The position numbers and the translations under genes were made by a program. Positions 26,753-35,372 of a stretch of 64,000 bases of DNA are shown one piece after another. The notes beneath the pieces were generated by a model that saw only the letters and a program-made list of their open reading frames with translations, was not told the DNA's origin and did not search any database. The DNA is from Muribaculaceae bacterium (GTDB taxonomy: Bacteria; Bacteroidota; Bacteroidia; Bacteroidales; Muribaculaceae): assembly GCA_017557665.1 (NCBI GenBank), contig JAFYYI010000034.1:1-64000 (forward strand). The letters run 5' to 3'. Positions within the stretch are counted from its first letter, which is position 1; each line of letters begins with the position of its first letter.

Positions 26753-28197
26753 GTAACAACATTGTAGAAGACGGCGCCGAGGGCGATGCCCAGGATAGTG
26801 GAGACGATGAGAATGAGCACCATTTTCCATATCGAGTTCTTGCCGTCGCTGTCGTCGCCCATACCATGATGATTGTTCATGATGCGCTCAAGCTCGGCCA
26901 CCTTGGAGCGTAGCGAGTTGCGCTCCTGTTCGGCCAGTTGGGCACGCATGTTAGCCGCCTGCAGCTCCTCGAACGAGGGCGAGGGATTCATCGCCAAGGT
27001 CTCGTCGAGCTGTTGTCGCAGGGCGGTGATCGTCTGCTGCATGTCAGTAATCTTGCTGGCCCTGTCGGCCACAGCCTGCTGCAGATCCATTTTGTCACGC
27101 CTCAAGGCTTCCAATTCCTCGCTGTACTCGATGGGAGTTCCCACGGTCGTCACATTAACCTCGATGGCATCGACGGGTTCGGGGATATCGGTACAGTAGC
27201 GGTTAAAGTCGTCCATCATCTGGCGAGCGTCGGCATAACGATAGTCGGGAGTCTTGGCAAGGCACTTCATCACCATCTGCTCAAGCCAGTCGGGGTAGTC
27301 CTTCTGCCACGTCGCACCGGCGCCGGGGTGAGCCGCCTCATAGGCCATGCGGCGCAAGGGTTCTATGGCCGGTGGCGCCTGCTCGCAGTGCTGCTTGCGG
27401 ATGGTGTTCAAGGCCTTGAGTTCATCGACGGCATAGGTCTCGGTATCCAACTCAAAGGGGACACGCCCGGCCAGCACTTCATACATCAACACGCCGAAGC
27501 TGTAGATGTCGTTCTGGGTGGTCTCAACACGGTCATTGTCCCATTTCTCGGGCGACTTGTACTCCGGAGCCCCACCCTGCCTCGAACTGCTCTTGACGGC
27601 ATGATGATCCTGGATGGAGAGGCCGAAGTCGAGCAAGACGTAGTTGCCGTCGTAGTTGCGGCGCATGACGTTGTTGGAGTGCAGGTCGTTATGAATCACG
27701 CGGTACTTGTCGATAAGTTCGTAGCGCTTAACATCGTCGATGAGAAAACGTCGGGCGTCGGCCGGGTCGCACTGCAGATGGTCTTCCTCGACACTCATCA
27801 AGTCCTGATAGATGTCATAATGGCAATAGGCCAGGGCGCCGCCAATCTGCTTGAACATGCGCATCACCTCGTCGATGGGCATGAAGTGATGCTCCTTCAG
27901 GTAATCCAACACGGTGCAGCCATTCACGAAGTCCATCTCAACCATCGCCCGGTTCTGGACCAGACGGGGCTGGTAGATGCGCACGATGTTGGGATGACAA
28001 CCATTGCCAATCTTGAGCAACACGCGGCATTCCTTGACGAACGTCTTGTAAGCCTTGTCCTCCTCGCTGATGACATCATCCTTCAACACCTTCAGGGCGC
28101 GCACATATTCCAGATCGAGGTGCTTCACCTTGTAAATCGTGGCAAAAGCCCCGCGTCCGATCACGCCCAGACTTTGATAATCCTGCAAGAAAGCCAT
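26749..28197 (-). CDS. Ser/Thr protein kinase (Hanks type), tail-anchored
   Basis: 482 residues. Kinase domain about 5-335: GRGAFA (14-19), Lys 36 (ALKVLK), HNDLHSNN (169-176) with catalytic D171, DFGLS from D190, and APEYKSPE. HND replaces HRD, so it is a non-RD kinase that may not need activation-loop phosphorylation. An insertion of about 35 residues (128-165) precedes the catalytic loop. A coiled coil (about 358-441) and one C-terminal membrane helix (457-478) follow; no PASTA or other external sensor is present. It lies between the SEDS-PBP fusion and the FHA gene, suggesting that both are targets or partners. A PP2C phosphatase two genes upstream would reverse its action. Confidence 0.93.
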   Translation of the reverse strand: MAFLQDYQSLGVIGRGAFATIYKVKHLDLEYVRALKVLKDDVISEEDKAYKTFVKECRVLLKIGNGCHPNIVRIYQPRLVQNRAMVEMDFVNGCTVLDYLKEHHFMPIDEVMRMFKQIGGALAYCHYDIYQDLMSVEEDHLQCDPADARRFLIDDVKRYELIDKYRVIHNDLHSNNVMRRNYDGNYVLLDFGLSIQDHHAVKSSSRQGGAPEYKSPEKWDNDRVETTQNDIYSFGVLMYEVLAGRVPFELDTETYAVDELKALNTIRKQHCEQAPPAIEPLRRMAYEAAHPGAGATWQKDYPDWLEQMVMKCLAKTPDYRYADARQMMDDFNRYCTDIPEPVDAIEVNVTTVGTPIEYSEELEALRRDKMDLQQAVADRASKITDMQQTITALRQQLDETLAMNPSPSFEELQAANMRAQLAEQERNSLRSKVAELERIMNNHHGMGDDSDGKNSIWKMVLILIVSTILGIALGAVFYNVVT

Positions 28198-28252
28198 AAT
28201 ATTCAGCGCTTATAAAGAGTTTATTATATTCTAAAATAAAAAGATAATCGGT

Positions 28253-31200
28253 TTATTGAAGTTCGTATCCCGCCACATTCAACGCAGGAATCACCGTGCT
28301 GTTAAGGAACCTGACGGCCTCAGCCGAGGTGGTACCGTAAGGCGTTCGTTCGAGTCTGACGGCGATGGCCAATGGGCCATGCTGCTTGTTGGAGTTGATG
28401 AAGCAGACGTACCAGGCATCGTTCATCCGTCCACCATTGCGATAGGCCACACGCTCGGGGGTACCCGTCTTGCCACCCATCCTCATCGCGCTCGATGAGT
28501 TGCCAAAGGTGAGTCGGCCACTAGCGCGATGCTTGTCGCTCTCGAGTTGCATGTAACGGTGGAGGTAGTGCGTGCCTGCCGTCATCGTGACTGCATCGGC
28601 CACGGCGACCTTCTTGGCGTCGGGCCCGGTGCCGTAGGCCAAGACATATCGCGTCGGGACAAACTTGCCATCGGCAGCGACCATCGAGGCGACACGCGCC
28701 ATGTTGAGCGGCGTGGCATAGATGCCGTGCTGTCCCCAGGCATTACCCGTCTCGTTCCAGTTAAAACGCTCGTGAGCTTTGGAGCGCTGACTCTTCATGT
28801 AGGTGTTATAACGATTCAATGCCCTGGAGCGCATCACATCCATTTCGCCGGCATAGGAGAAATTCTTGTCCAAATCAAAGAAATAGGGCGTCACCGAATG
28901 GTTGCGGCCGTCATTGATGTGGACACGGATGCCGGCCATGCGATAGATGCTGTCCAGCTCGTGGTACAGGTCCTTGTCGTTGACAAAGTGGACAAAGAAG
29001 TTATTGGACGACCGAACGATGGCATCCTGGATCTTCACCACGCCACTCGGCTCGCTCTCGCCAGACTCAACGCGCTCGTCACCATAGACCATGTAGGAGA
29101 TTTGGTCGGCGGCATCGCCCAGCTTCATGAAGCCTGCAAGTGCCGACATCACCTTGGCCGTTGAACCGGGTTGGGTCTGGAAAGTCAGGCCCAGGTCCCT
29201 GTCGGTATAAGCCTCAAAGCCATTGCCATAGTCACGATAATACATCATCCCACTGTTCAACATGGCAGTGATCACGTCCTGATCAGGCAGGGGGTAGCAT
29301 GCCGAGGTGAGCAGGTCGCCCGTGTTCACATCGAGCACAACCACGCTGGCGCGCAGGCGCTTCAGTGTGGACAGGCGAGGATTCTGAGCGACATTCTCGG
29401 CCATCATTTTCTGCATCAGGAATTGCAGATTGGCGTCGATAGTGAGCGTGAGGTCGCGCTGGGGACGCTGTTCGTTCCACTTCTTGACCGCATCACTCTT
29501 GATACCGCTCTTGAGCAAGGGAAGTAATGCCGAGTAATCATACTGCTTGAAGCAATAAACACGCTTATCGGACGGGAGGAAACGGTTATAACGGTAAGCC
29601 ACACTCGTCACCGTGTCCACAACATGCCGCCCCAAACTATCGAGTTTCATATTCTGGAAACCTCTCAACTCGGCCAAATGACGACTCTCGGCCATATAGC
29701 CATAGGGGTTCGCGTCATTATTATTCCACAACACACGCGTGTTGTAATCCCCGAGCATGAAGAACAAATGGTCGCCAAAAGGATAATAGCGGCGCAACCT
29801 GGTCTTGGACAATTCTTTCAACTCAACGGGGTCAAGACCGGCCTGTTCCAACTTGAGAATATCTTCTTTCAGCTTCGAACTGCTGCTAGTAGCCAATAAC
29901 AGGCCATTGCGGTCATAGATGTTTCCTGCATCCAGGCTGTTGGTCAAGAGCCTGATGCGAGGATTATACTCGGGGATGCGCTCACCCTGAAGATTGGCGA
30001 CATAGGCTGGACGGATGAGCGTCTCATCGCGTTTTACCACCTGATAATAGAACAGTGTGCCAACAAGCAGGAGCGACAAGGTGATGAACGTCAGGCTTGA
30101 CGTGATTACCACGTCGTCATATTGCTTGATAAAGGCCTTTTGGCGCACAGTGGCCCGCTGACGGCTGCACGAGATGACGATGCCAAACGCCGCCAGGTTC
30201 ATGATCAGGCTGGACTTGCCGTAACTCAACAACGGCACAGCAACGCCTGTCAACGGAATCAAGCCGACGCTACCCAGCACAATGACAAAAAATTGCACGC
30301 CAGTCACGATAGCGATTCCAGAAACCAGGAAGAACAGGAACGGATGGCCTGCACGTCGAGCCAACAACAAGCTGCGGTGGATAATCATAACCAGACAAAC
30401 GAGAATCAAGACCAGGACAATCCAACCCATCACCTCGCCGATGCTAGTGAATATCATATCGGTATTGAACGCGGGCACCAAGCTAGCATTGCCCTTGCCC
30501 AGGCCCTGGCCATTCCATCCACCAGTTGCCAGGCTCCACAGTCCTTGAGCCACCTGATCTCCTCCGGGAGCCTCGTTGTTCCACACGCCCGACCAAGCCG
30601 CTGCCGTGCGATTGGCCAGACGCTCGCCCTCGCTCATGTGCAAGGCCGTCAGCCATGCCCCAGCCTGGGTGAAAATCACCATCAGCAGGTTCATCATCAC
30701 GGCGCTCTCATAGACTTTCTTGCCCTTAAACAGTCCATAACCGATCCATGCGGCAAACCACAAGAGGGCAGCCATCAGCATCGCCAGCGGTGAGCCAATC
30801 GTCATTTTGGCTGCTATCATCAATGCCAGGAAGGTCAACACGCCGAGCACAAGCTGCGGGAAGTCGCCCCTGGCAACGGAATACAACAAGATGAACGTCA
30901 CCATCAGCACCAGGGCCGGACCCATGTCGCTGATCAAAACGACGTAAAGCAGAAGCAACAGGGCGATGATAACCACCAGCAACAGGACCGTTCGCAACTG
31001 GAACTTAAACTTCAGGTTCAACTGGTTAACGTCGTTGGCATAGGAGCGGATGCGGTCACTATTGGCTGCAAAAAACGCCGCCATGAACACGACAACCAAG
31101 TATTTAGACACTTCGCTGGGCTGTATCGGTCCCAGATTGACACGTGCACCACTTCCTTCAGGTCCCGAGCCAAATACTGCCAGCAGCACCACCAGCAGGA

Positions 31201-32665
31201 AGGCCATCACGATGTAACCGATACCCTGTGGCCAATTGATAGCTGCGGGTTTCCAACCCTTTTTCTCCAAGAAGCCTGACAAGCGCTCGCCAATCCACTT
31301 CACCCCTTTCCACAGCCACTCGACCGGCAAGAGCAACACGCTCAGCAGCAAGCCGGCATAATAGCGCAGGTTGAGCAGCAATTGCTCCGAGGACTTCTTG
31401 CGCCTGGTGTGACGCAAGGTGTCCAACTTGGCCATGAAGGGCAAGGTCATCCAGCGCAGTGCCTGGGAGATGAAGTCAAACTGCATGACACCGCATTGCA
31501 CACGACTCTGGCCGATGTGGAATTTCACATAATTGATGGAAGACATGGCCACCAGGGCCAACACGCCATAGACGACGCCCCAAGCCATATCAAGTCCCAA
31601 CAGGCGATCCACAAGCGGATCGACGATGGCAAACATCGCCAACAGGCTGACGGCCGTCATCGCCATCAGGGCAACGGGTAACATGTAGTCGCTCTGTTGC
31701 CTGAGGCGGCGATCGATAAGCATCAGTAGCATCAGGCCTATCCACCACGCCAACAGGAAGAGCGTCACTGATACGACCAGCGCGTCTTTCCACTGGCCTG
31801 GCGTGCGTACCGTCAGGGCACGATCCTCCTTGATGCGATTATAGCTACTCGTTGACAATGGCGTGAGCATGTGCTCATGCTGAACAAATGTATATCGTGC
31901 TCCTCTAGAGCCCAAGGGACCGTCCACGGTACCCTTTTCACGGCCATACTCGAAGCCTTCCTTGACGGGCAACACACTGTAATACTTGCCTTTCTCGGCT
32001 GGCAAAACCGCCAAGCCATCCTCATCGGTGACAGCCCAGGCGATTACCGTATCCTGAGAGACGAGTTCACTGGTCACATCATCAAATTCATCCCTCACTT
32101 GGGGGATGTGCCCAGTCAACCTTACGGGAACTCCGGCCACAGGTCGCATCGAGCGCCCCGTGAGTTTATTCCACAAGCCACCAAGGCCACCCGTGGTGTC
32201 GTTGTACACCACTTTAACCTTGATGGCAGTCTGTCCCCTGGAAGGGCGTTCGGCGGCGGCTCGTAGAGCAGCACTGTCGGCCACGCCCAAATACTGACGG
32301 GCTGCAGTCAAACGTCCTTTCAGTTCCAAACCGCCCTTGGTGGAAATTTCGGTGAAGCCAATTTTGTTCACATTGCGATTGAGGGCTCCCAGGTTGGTGA
32401 AACCCCCATCTTGCCGACATCGCTCTACAATCCAGCTGGCGATAAGTCGGCCGTCGGTGGTATCCTTGACATACTCGTGAGAAACCAACAGGTCACGCAA
32501 CTGTGAAGCCGTGAGGTTCTCGTCAAGGTTACAGGCGTCGTGTTCCCTGTAGGCATTGCTCACATCGTCCAGATAGGGCGACACGTTGTGGTACAAGGTG
32601 AAAGTGCCAATGAGGAAGAACACCGACACTATGGCCATTCCTATGATAGCTTTACGCTGGTTCAT
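28253..32665 (-). CDS. Fused SEDS (RodA/FtsW) glycosyltransferase and class B penicillin-binding protein
   Basis: About 1,470 residues from ATG 32665 (a TTG lies 15 bases upstream). A membrane anchor (6-25), an extracytoplasmic region to about 290 with an Ig/CarboxypepD_reg-like part (150-240), and extra membrane helices precede a SEDS core: IQPSEVSK (514-521), SDMGPALV (D580), FNTDMIFTSIGE (D736) and GVAVPLLSYGKSS. A last helix (about 855-875) leads into a class B PBP with a dimerisation-type region and transpeptidase motifs STAK (1168-1171), SSN (1219-1221) and KTGT (1399-1402). All signature residues of both enzymes are present. One chain should therefore polymerise and cross-link peptidoglycan, tasks normally split between RodA and PBP2 or FtsW and PBP3. 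The neighbouring kinase, phosphatase and FHA genes suggest phosphorylation control. A PP2C gene ends 21 bases before the ATG. Confidence 0.95.
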   Translation of the reverse strand: MNQRKAIIGMAIVSVFFLIGTFTLYHNVSPYLDDVSNAYREHDACNLDENLTASQLRDLLVSHEYVKDTTDGRLIASWIVERCRQDGGFTNLGALNRNVNKIGFTEISTKGGLELKGRLTAARQYLGVADSAALRAAAERPSRGQTAIKVKVVYNDTTGGLGGLWNKLTGRSMRPVAGVPVRLTGHIPQVRDEFDDVTSELVSQDTVIAWAVTDEDGLAVLPAEKGKYYSVLPVKEGFEYGREKGTVDGPLGSRGARYTFVQHEHMLTPLSTSSYNRIKEDRALTVRTPGQWKDALVVSVTLFLLAWWIGLMLLMLIDRRLRQQSDYMLPVALMAMTAVSLLAMFAIVDPLVDRLLGLDMAWGVVYGVLALVAMSSINYVKFHIGQSRVQCGVMQFDFISQALRWMTLPFMAKLDTLRHTRRKKSSEQLLLNLRYYAGLLLSVLLLPVEWLWKGVKWIGERLSGFLEKKGWKPAAINWPQGIGYIVMAFLLVVLLAVFGSGPEGSGARVNLGPIQPSEVSKYLVVVFMAAFFAANSDRIRSYANDVNQLNLKFKFQLRTVLLLVVIIALLLLLYVVLISDMGPALVLMVTFILLYSVARGDFPQLVLGVLTFLALMIAAKMTIGSPLAMLMAALLWFAAWIGYGLFKGKKVYESAVMMNLLMVIFTQAGAWLTALHMSEGERLANRTAAAWSGVWNNEAPGGDQVAQGLWSLATGGWNGQGLGKGNASLVPAFNTDMIFTSIGEVMGWIVLVLILVCLVMIIHRSLLLARRAGHPFLFFLVSGIAIVTGVQFFVIVLGSVGLIPLTGVAVPLLSYGKSSLIMNLAAFGIVISCSRQRATVRQKAFIKQYDDVVITSSLTFITLSLLLVGTLFYYQVVKRDETLIRPAYVANLQGERIPEYNPRIRLLTNSLDAGNIYDRNGLLLATSSSSKLKEDILKLEQAGLDPVELKELSKTRLRRYYPFGDHLFFMLGDYNTRVLWNNNDANPYGYMAESRHLAELRGFQNMKLDSLGRHVVDTVTSVAYRYNRFLPSDKRVYCFKQYDYSALLPLLKSGIKSDAVKKWNEQRPQRDLTLTIDANLQFLMQKMMAENVAQNPRLSTLKRLRASVVVLDVNTGDLLTSACYPLPDQDVITAMLNSGMMYYRDYGNGFEAYTDRDLGLTFQTQPGSTAKVMSALAGFMKLGDAADQISYMVYGDERVESGESEPSGVVKIQDAIVRSSNNFFVHFVNDKDLYHELDSIYRMAGIRVHINDGRNHSVTPYFFDLDKNFSYAGEMDVMRSRALNRYNTYMKSQRSKAHERFNWNETGNAWGQHGIYATPLNMARVASMVAADGKFVPTRYVLAYGTGPDAKKVAVADAVTMTAGTHYLHRYMQLESDKHRASGRLTFGNSSSAMRMGGKTGTPERVAYRNGGRMNDAWYVCFINSNKQHGPLAIAVRLERTPYGTTSAEAVRFLNSTVIPALNVAGYELQ

Positions 32666-32686
32666 GACAGGCAGTGGCAATGATGA

Positions 32687-33868
32687 TTATTGAATGTTTA
32701 TCCCCAACGAATCAAGCAGCACCGTCTGGTCATAGACTTGCTGATGCAAGTGGACGATGGAATCCTGCAAAACGTTGATGGTGCTGTCCTTGGTCTGCAA
32801 AATCGCAGCCTGACGGTCGGCATTCTCAAGCCCGTGATAGTAATAGCCACCATAGCATGCAGCAGCAAGCGCGGCAAGCCCCAACAACGTCCAGGCCAGT
32901 GTGGCCCAGAATGAGCACCGCTGACGCGGGTGGCGTTTGGCTGGCGTTTCGTCATCTTGATCAGGCTCTGTCTCGAGAGGTGTCTCATCAGCAGCGACCG
33001 GAGGCAGGGCAGGCTCACGAGGTGTTGAGCTGTCCTGTGTCTTCTTTTGCGGTTTTGTCGGTGATGCGATGGTGGCCTTGACCTTTGATGGAGCGGCAGT
33101 ACTTTGCCCCGAATTGGCATCATCATGGCAACGCGCGATGACCACGGTGACATTGTCCTTGCCGCCATGGTCACAGGCTGACAGGATTAACTGGTCAACA
33201 CAGCCTTTCAGGTTATTCTTTTGCCGCTCGACAACGGCAACAATCTCGGCAGAAGTCAACATGTCGCTCAAGCCATCGGAGCAGAAGATATAGTGTGCCC
33301 CTGGCACCAGGGGGAAGATGGCAGCCTCGATGAAATTCTTGTCTTCAAGTTGATGGACCTTGTCACCCAACACACGCTCCACGATGTTGCGCTGCGGGTG
33401 ATTCATGGCCTGTTCTTCGGTCAGCTCGCCGTTGTCTTCCCGGTAGCCAACCAGGGAATGATCATGGGTGAGTTTGCGCAGGTTCCCGTCGTGGTATTGA
33501 TACAGGCGCGTATCTCCCACGTGAGCCACGTTGAGCCGCCCATGTTCCAATTCAAACAATCCGGCGGTGATGACACAACCCATCCTGTTAAGTCCAGGCA
33601 TCTCAAGTTGACGACTCACAATATTGTTATTGGCCTGGGTTACCGCCTGCTTGAGCAAGTCGAGGCAGTCGCCCATGCGATGTGCGTTCAAGAAGGTGAC
33701 GATTGTCTCTCGGGCAATTGACGAGGCGACCTCACCGCCCTCATAGCCTCCCAAGCCATCAATCACCACGCACAGCACATGCTTGTCATCCCACACAAAT
33801 TGTGCGATAAAGTCATCCTCATTATTTTGCCGCAACCGACCCACGTCGGTAGCTCCATAAAAATTCAT
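32687..33868 (-). CDS. PP2C-type Ser/Thr phosphatase, membrane-anchored
   Basis: 393 residues. PP2C domain 1-250: TDVGRLRQNNED, DGLGG (D37), HVGDTRLY, CSDGLSD and GGKDNVTVV supply the metal-binding aspartates. A Pro/Thr/Glu-rich linker (about 255-315) leads to a membrane helix (about 318-345) and a short external coiled coil. It resembles PstP of actinobacteria in architecture (catalytic domain, linker, TM, short outside part). It should dephosphorylate targets of the kinase encoded two genes downstream, perhaps including the SEDS-PBP fusion. Confidence 0.93.
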   Translation of the reverse strand: MNFYGATDVGRLRQNNEDDFIAQFVWDDKHVLCVVIDGLGGYEGGEVASSIARETIVTFLNAHRMGDCLDLLKQAVTQANNNIVSRQLEMPGLNRMGCVITAGLFELEHGRLNVAHVGDTRLYQYHDGNLRKLTHDHSLVGYREDNGELTEEQAMNHPQRNIVERVLGDKVHQLEDKNFIEAAIFPLVPGAHYIFCSDGLSDMLTSAEIVAVVERQKNNLKGCVDQLILSACDHGGKDNVTVVIARCHDDANSGQSTAAPSKVKATIASPTKPQKKTQDSSTPREPALPPVAADETPLETEPDQDDETPAKRHPRQRCSFWATLAWTLLGLAALAAACYGGYYYHGLENADRQAAILQTKDSTINVLQDSIVHLHQQVYDQTVLLDSLGINIQ

Positions 33869-33887
33869 ATCTGTTTCTAAGTATTAA

Positions 33888-34027
33888 GTTGTGAGTTTTT
33901 AGTTTTTAGTTTCTAGTCCCTAGTATTCAGTCCCTAGTTTCTAGTTGTTCTCGACCCTAAAGACTAAAAAAGTCTAACGCCTAAAGTCTAGCGTCTAAAG
34001 TCTAGCGTCTAAAGTCTAACATCTAAC
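33888..34027 (-). repeat. Heptamer repeat leader of PP2C gene
   Basis: Sense strand: TAGACTT/TAGACGC heptamers followed by GGGACTA and AAAACTA heptamers up to the ATG. The array begins inside the 3' end of the FhaA-like gene. Confidence 0.85.
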
Positions 34028-35004
34028 TGAACAGTAATCTGTATCTCACCGTTGATCAGAATACGTGACCGGTTGTATACCTCCTGCTCCACGCCGGGGG
34101 TCACACGGCATTCGTTAAGCATCACATGCCCCTGGGCAATCATAAAGAGTTTTTTGAGCTCGGGGCGGTAATGCAGCAACACTTGGCGGTCCATCACCGT
34201 GTCGCTGTCCACACGGGCCACGACAATTCCGCCACTGGTGTCCGACAGGCCGCCACGGCCCGAAATCTGCAAGTAGTCACTCATCATGTGAATTGTGCTG
34301 TGGCGCACACCCTCAATCAGGAAATAGCTCGGTTCAATCTTCAGCACAGCACGGGAGTGCTGCGTGGTGTCACGGCTGTCCTCTTCGCTCAAGGGGTCAG
34401 CATTCAACAGCCTGAAGTCGTTGAAAGGTACCTGGAATCTGTCCTTGGCTCGGATGTCGATGCCACTGAGGGCACCCGGGTTTATGGCTAGATTGCTCAT
34501 CGTCATCGAGTCCTTGGTGTGCACTGTGGCCACGATGCGCTCGCCACCCGAGCCTCCACGCGGTCCATGGTTCACCGTGGGATGAATCGATGACAGGATT
34601 ACCACCCCACCGGGCGGAATCTCCTCGATGGTTTCCTGCATGCCGCTCACAATTGTCCCGGCAGCGACGGGCACGAATTGGAACTGCCAGTACTGTGCAT
34701 GGGGCTTGTAGTCGGCATATTGCTTGCGACGCTCGGCAATCGTTCGGTTAAACTTGTTCACTGCGTCCTTCACCGTGTAGGCCAGGGATTGCTCACGCGC
34801 TTTGTAATCCTCTTCGTTCAAGTAGATGTAGAAGCTCGTGGCAAACAATAAACCCTCATCGGTCGTCTCCTCCCTCAAGCGACGGTCGAAATGCGACTTA
34901 ATGGCATCAAGCAGACCTTGACGCGTTAAGCCTGTTGAAGCATCCTCAACAACTTCATCATCGGGCAACAAAAGGCCACGAAGCAGTTTCTTTAATGGTT
35001 TCAT
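34009..35004 (-). CDS. FhaA-like protein (DUF3662-like N-terminus, divergent FHA C-terminus)
   Basis: 331 residues, soluble. Residues about 25-115 (LLFATSFYIYLNEEDYKARE, HAQYWQFQFVPV) resemble by eye the N-terminal domain of actinobacterial FhaA (DUF3662), including the FxxxFYIYLxxxDY stretch and the terminal beta strand. A Gly-rich middle section follows. The last 95 residues (YLQISGRGGLSD, DRQVLLHY, LFMIAQGHVMLN, ILINGEIQITV) have the spacing of an FHA domain but with a changed binding loop, so phosphothreonine binding is uncertain. It is the first gene of the minus-strand signalling run, with its own -7 box. Assignment is tentative and needs profile comparison. Confidence 0.55.
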   Translation of the reverse strand: MKPLKKLLRGLLLPDDEVVEDASTGLTRQGLLDAIKSHFDRRLREETTDEGLLFATSFYIYLNEEDYKAREQSLAYTVKDAVNKFNRTIAERRKQYADYKPHAQYWQFQFVPVAAGTIVSGMQETIEEIPPGGVVILSSIHPTVNHGPRGGSGGERIVATVHTKDSMTMSNLAINPGALSGIDIRAKDRFQVPFNDFRLLNADPLSEEDSRDTTQHSRAVLKIEPSYFLIEGVRHSTIHMMSDYLQISGRGGLSDTSGGIVVARVDSDTVMDRQVLLHYRPELKKLFMIAQGHVMLNECRVTPGVEQEVYNRSRILINGEIQITVQLDVRL

Positions 35005-35051
35005 CGGATGATCGGTATGATTATCTGGTAACTATTCAATGCTAACTGTCG

Positions 35052-35059
35052 CAAAGGTA
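35052..35059 (-). promoter_or_regulatory. -7 box for the signalling run (TACCTTTG)
   Basis: The plus strand reads CAAAGGTA 48 bases before the FhaA-like ATG. It is the probable promoter for the kinase/phosphatase/SEDS-PBP genes. Confidence 0.65.
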
Positions 35060-35162
35060 AGAAAAATTAATGCAATTCTTACGCAAAAAGTCAACTTTAT
35101 TTGCTGAAAACCTTGTGTTTGATTCAAAACCGCCTCACGGCAGGCTCCACATATACCCTTTG

Positions 35163-35176
35163 GCCCATATATGGGC
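35163..35176. promoter_or_regulatory. Perfect 14-bp palindrome, possible operator
   Basis: GCCCATATATGGGC lies between the divergent FhaA-like and nhaC genes, 104 bases beyond the -7 box of the former. It could bind a dimeric regulator; which gene it serves is unknown. Confidence 0.4.
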
Positions 35177-35321
35177 AGGTCAAAAAGGGGAAATTAAAAT
35201 GCGAACTCACATCCTCACCTAACCTCAAAAAGGGGCTTTGGGAGTTCGTTGCAAGGCACGATACCACGAGTCAAGAATAAGAAAATGGAGCAAAGGGGTT
35301 GTTTGTGAGCGATATTTTGCT

Positions 35322-35329
35322 TATGTTTG
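35322..35329 (+). promoter_or_regulatory. -7 box for nhaC (TATGTTTG)
   Basis: A TTG 20 bases upstream fits the -33 element. Transcription would start near 35336, which favours the ATG at 35373 over the longer reading frame from 35238. Confidence 0.6.
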
Positions 35330-35372
35330 CGGCGAGAAAACAAAACCGAACAAAAACAGAGCAGCATTCAAC

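Noticed and set aside
26938..28215. 425-residue plus-strand ORF opposite the kinase gene
   Set aside because: Antisense shadow of conserved kinase sequence, His/Val-rich composition typical of such shadows.
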